Of a DNA stretch of 64,000 bases, positions 60,001-64,000 are shown piece after piece. The DNA lies in assembly GCA_019321725.1 (NCBI GenBank), contig CM033113.1, positions 4,154,001 through 4,218,000 on the forward strand, read 5' to 3'. This stretch comes from Paulownia fortunei (Eukaryota > Streptophyta > Magnoliopsida > Lamiales > Paulowniaceae). Each line of letters opens with the position of its first letter. Position 1 is the stretch's first letter. The notes below the pieces were generated by a model. It searched no databases, was not told the DNA's origin, and worked only from the letters and a program-made list of their open reading frames with translations. The translations under genes were made by a program, and so were the position numbers.

Positions 60001-63000
60001 TAGGAAATAAAAAATTTTGGTAGATCAATTTTTTGTTGTTCTAATTTAATATTTTATTTTTATATGCATTTTAAGTATATATAATTTATAAAAATATATA
60101 TTTTATAAATTTGATATGCATTTATAATGTAAATACTGTTTAAATTAAAATAAAAAATTGAACTAATCAAAATCCAACTATTCAAGTCTGACTTGAGACT
60201 TCACAAGAAAATTTATGATATTTTATATCAAAATTTTGATCCAGCAAGAATTCAAATTCATCACCTCATCGATCACACCTCACAAGTTTGCTCTTTTCCC
60301 CCAGCTGCACCAATTCGAAATGGGGCTATTTTCTTATCCAAATCTCAGCATCTCCAGCGCTCCACGCTAGCATGGCAAACGCATTAACTAAGTGAGATCT
60401 GCAACCTGCAGTCAAATTTAAGACGTCGTGAGGCTTCCTCATCACGTTATGGGTGCATGGCTTCTCTACTTATCTTCTATTTTTTTTTTTTTTCTATTTT
60501 GGAAAATTATTAGGCATGGGCTGTTATTAATTCAACCGTTACACCTTATATGAAAAGAATACATATGTAAAGTACAAAGTATGAATCTTCTTAAAAGAAA
60601 TATCGGTCATGAACCTAATAATAATCTAAATTTGTTACTATAAAAAAGTATATACATGCATCTTACCACATAAAAACGTAACTGTCATTGAAACAATTAT
60701 AAATATTTCATTTTTCTTTCATTCTGAAGTATGTTTTATTTTCACCGACGCCCCTAACGATTTGTTCGTATCGCAATTAAAAATTCAATTGATAATTGAC
60801 TATTCGTGAAAAGTTAACTCTTCAAGTTGGATAATTTATATCCCTCCTAATAAAAATTCACTAATATGTGGCCCAATAATATTTCTCTAGGTGTGAACAA
60901 ATTGAAACATTAAAAATAGAGACAAGAGTGCAGAAAACTCCAAGATATGAGAACCAAAGAGAGTAGTTTTTGACTTGGTGCAAGTGTTCAAATATGATCA
61001 TAGATTACCCTAGTTAATAAGATTCGAGTGTACCCAAATTTCCACTGTACTATAACTAATTCTCACTATTCTTTTCTGACAGTGATGGGTACAAGGACAA
61101 CTCAGATCTATCTTGTACATGCAACTAACTATATTTTGATGGGTTTTATTTAAATTCCTTAATTTGACCAAAGGAATTCTTAAACCATGACAGGGAGATC
61201 TTCAAAGGATCTAATTACATAATCAGCTTAAATTAAGTTGCTCACTTTCAGCCACGTTCACATCCTTATTTTGCTCAACTAACTTCTAATATATTATATT
61301 ATAACAAGGGAAGTGAATTTGCTGGTATGTATGGATGGTGCTAAATAATAGTTAAGCAGCATTCTAATAATTTAGTGGTATTTTTAAACTAATAAAATAT
61401 CACTATTTCATTGAATGTTGTCTAATGTGGAGACATATAATTGCATGTTTCGTCAGAAGATATTTTAAGCTAGTTAGATTGATAGTGAGTTATCAACTGC
61501 ATGTGTATTACTACATTATACTTGAATTAATTGAATCCTAGCTAGCATTATGCAATAATAGTTTATAGCAACTTAAGAAAAAGTCAACAAACGAGACACA
61601 AAAAATAATCCAAATTATTGTAACTTATACGTAGCCAAATCAAATCATTTATTGTCAAACAAAAACTTCTTACGTTTACATAGATATTTTTATTTCAATA
61701 ATATTTTTTATTGTATATCTTATCACATTATTTATTGCACTTTACATGTACAAATAACAACAATCGATACAATTAATAAAGAATACAATAAAATTTATAA
61801 TGAAAAATCCTATCCATATTTTTTGACTCAATTCTTGTTAGGAAAATATTAAATATTCATACCTAACAAAGAATAATTGATGGAGTCCACTTAAAATTAT
61901 TCACCTTCTCAAATTCAAAATAAACAACATAGACTTGATATAAGATCACCCAATTACTGGAAATACATAAACCTTTTAACAGAAAGAAAAGGAGTGATTT
62001 TTCGTTTCCAATATTAGGTGGCCAAAGAGGGGGTCCAAAAGTCCAAACCAAAACATAATTAGCTGCTTTGCTTCCTTAAAAATGGTGGAAAAATCCAAAG
62101 AAAAGAACATTGCTGCTGTGCAATAAATTATGGAATTAAAATTGGTTTGTTCTGCATTTTTTTGTGGGATATAAGTATTGATTTTTCATAATTTGGAAAA
62201 GAAAAGAAAAAGAAAAGTGCGAGTAAAAGCACTTCACTTTCCTTTTGTATCGATTTCCAGAAGAAAAGGGACTCCCTTTTTAACTGCAAAATAAAAAAGG
62301 GGAAATGGTCGGTCAAGGGGTGCACCCACCAGGCTGTGGGCCATGCGAGGGGCTCGATGCACCCGTAACCGTAGGCCCGGGGCACCCGGATCATCGTACA
62401 ATTCTTGGGCTCTCCCCGCTAACGGTCTTAAAAATGAGCGACCGTTGTTAATTTTTTCTTTTATTTTTCATCTCTACCTTAAATTATATTCGTTTTCCTT
62501 TTCTTCTTTTTTACACTAAAAAGAAGGTGTGTAGCTAAATTAATAATTTTTTTAAAAAATATCTTATAAAATATTAAAAACTTAAATTTCTAAATATCAG
62601 TTAAAAAATTTAACAAGCGAGCTTTATAAACTCAAAAAATAAAATAATATAAATTTTTTAAAAAAATTAAGAAAACATTAACTTATTTTTTTAGATATTC
62701 AAAAAACTTCTTATTTATAAGTGGCTGATCGGTGATATTGTGCCTCCTTGAGAAAAACTCATATGCACCGGTAATCCAAATGATCCCAACCCTTAAATCA
62801 CATGGATTGTGTGAGTCATACGTGATGGATAGATAAAATATTTCAAAACCACACGATCTTAGACCATCTAATAACTGCTCTTCTTTTGTCTCTAATTTTA
62901 CTTTTGTTCTTTTTTTTTTTACTTTTTATTCTCTTTATGATTAACATATCTTCATGGAGACTCTCTTTCTTTAAGCTTATTAATAGTTAAACTAATTTTT

Positions 63001-64000
63001 GAGAAAATTATATGTGTTGCACTAAGATAAATAATTCTTATAACAAATTAAAATATTAGAAAACCTTTACCAAATAAAGGAGAGAAATAAATTGAATAGA
63101 ATAGATATAAGATCATAAACCTTAAGAAATTGTCACCAATCTTAACCATAGACATAGTTAAATAAGTATGCTACTATATGCACACTTATAAGGTATTGGG
63201 ATGAATTTAGAAGCTTTTTAAACATTTGAAAGCTTATAAAATATTTAAAGTATTTCATAAACTTTTTAAAAAATGAATTTATAAGTTTCAAAAATAAGAT
63301 ATTATGAACTTATAAGCTCCTTTCAAAAAATAAAGAGTTGTTAATTTATTTTAAAATCATATAAATTATAAATTTATTATTATTATCTCATAATTTTGTT
63401 TTATCTAAAATTTTAAGAAAATTATTTTAAAATAAATTTTAAAATTTTAATAAGTAAAAAATTATAAAATATTTTAAATAAATTTAATCAAACAGTCTCT
63501 TAATGTTTGCTTAACATAGTTCTTTATATTTGCTCGTATAAGGGAAAAAAAAAAGAAAAAAATGAAAAGAAATTAAAAACCAAGTACGTACTCAAGTAAC
63601 TTCTAGGGCAAGAAGGTGCAAATAGTAAAAGTGACAATTCCTTAGTTGGGTTAATTAATCAAGATAACGTGATAATCACTTGGCCGACCAAAAACGGAAT
63701 AAATCTATGAATAAAAGAAGGAAAAAGTTCATCAGTTTCACTTTTCACGATCAAAATCACTGTACTTACGTCCAACTGCAGAAATTAAATTATTAAATTC
63801 ATTAACTTTATTAGTATCACTTAAGAAATTCATCATCAATTAATTTAAATTTGACTTTGACCCCACACGTGGGCCAAACCATGTACACCACAACTTGCAG
63901 TCCCAATCTCCAACCCATGAGATGCACCTACAGAAAACACAGCTTTTGTCCCCTTATCGGACGGCCCATATTTCACACAATCCCACAAACCGCGTCCCCC
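57071..64000. other. Gene-poor AT-rich right flank
   Basis: I see no exon set that makes a recognisable protein on either strand. The region contains AT-rich repeats, a possible small MITE (58669-58888), a short GC-rich patch (about 62295-62440), and hAT-type end sequences related to AGCTTATAAG words near 63,220-63,500. The translated frames are short and lack domains. Confidence 0.45.
58669..58888. mobile_element. Possible 220-base MITE with GGGTGAATTG ends
   Basis: The left end GGGTGAATTGCAAAATAC and the right end (reverse complement GGGTGAATTGTATGTAAA) form an inverted pair; further inside, AAAATAGCAAA on the left matches AAAATAAGCAAA on the right. No convincing target-site duplication is visible. 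Confidence 0.4.

Noticed and set aside
62128..62394. 88-codon frame over the GC-rich patch
   Set aside because: The Phe/Lys-rich half comes from A/T runs and no family is recognisable; I report the composition anomaly instead.
1..64000. CRISPR arrays, bacterial operons, phage or organelle gene clusters
   Set aside because: No regularly spaced repeats, ribosome-binding sites or prokaryotic gene packing; all genes are spliced plant nuclear genes or, for TatD, a plant-type single coding exon.
1..64000. tRNA or rRNA genes
   Set aside because: No convincing A-box/B-box pair with a cloverleaf was found by eye; GGTTCGAAT at about 59529 has no matching upstream half.
1..64000. Autonomous LTR or LINE retrotransposon
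   Set aside because: No reverse transcriptase, integrase or gag-like frame and no long direct terminal repeats were seen.

Overview
This is nuclear DNA from a flowering plant, almost certainly a eudicot. Genes are split by AT-rich GT-AG introns, products carry plastid, mitochondrial or secretory targeting sequences, every recognised protein belongs to a plant family, and the intergenic DNA is AT-rich with small inverted-repeat transposons. I cannot name the species from sequence alone. Exon boundaries were worked out by hand from splice consensus, reading phase and family alignment. For seven of the eight multi-exon genes that lie fully inside the window, the exon lengths add up to a whole number of codons.

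Layout. 331-2629 (-): 5' part of a plastid-targeted TPR-like protein that runs off the left edge. 2.6-11.2 kb: gene-poor, AT-rich, with one small cysteine-rich secreted peptide gene of the EMBRYO SURROUNDING FACTOR 1 (ESF1) type (4753-5761, +) and a decayed tandem copy (6454-7188, +). 11.4-14.8 kb (+): AIRP2-like RING E3 ligase with an ABRE/G-box in its promoter. 16.0-19.2 kb (-): NDA-type alternative mitochondrial NAD(P)H dehydrogenase with a probable 1.7-kb 5'-UTR intron. 22.7-25.3 kb and 25.7-31.0 kb (-): tandem S1/P1-type nucleases, one ENDO1/BFN1-like and one ENDO4-like, with the same nine-exon layout. 32.6-35.5 kb (+): PIG3-like quinone oxidoreductase. 36.6-50.8 kb (-): a GH35 beta-galactosidase with C-terminal SUEL lectin domain; its intron 16 carries a 1.15-kb hairpin transposon. 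51.7-54.4 kb (+): LAZ1-homolog DUF300 membrane protein. 55.0-56.0 kb (-): TatD-family metal-dependent hydrolase in one coding exon. 57-64 kb: no gene I can support.

These are separately promoted eukaryotic genes, not operons. The two nucleases are a local duplication. From memory, ENDO4, the quinone oxidoreductase and the short LAZ1 homolog are also neighbours on Arabidopsis chromosome 4 (around AT4G21570-AT4G21590), so the centre of the window looks like an old conserved block into which the beta-galactosidase has been placed. I found no clearly new multi-gene system. The items most worth checking are the full-length hairpin element in the beta-galactosidase intron and the ESF1-like pair, one copy intact and one decayed.
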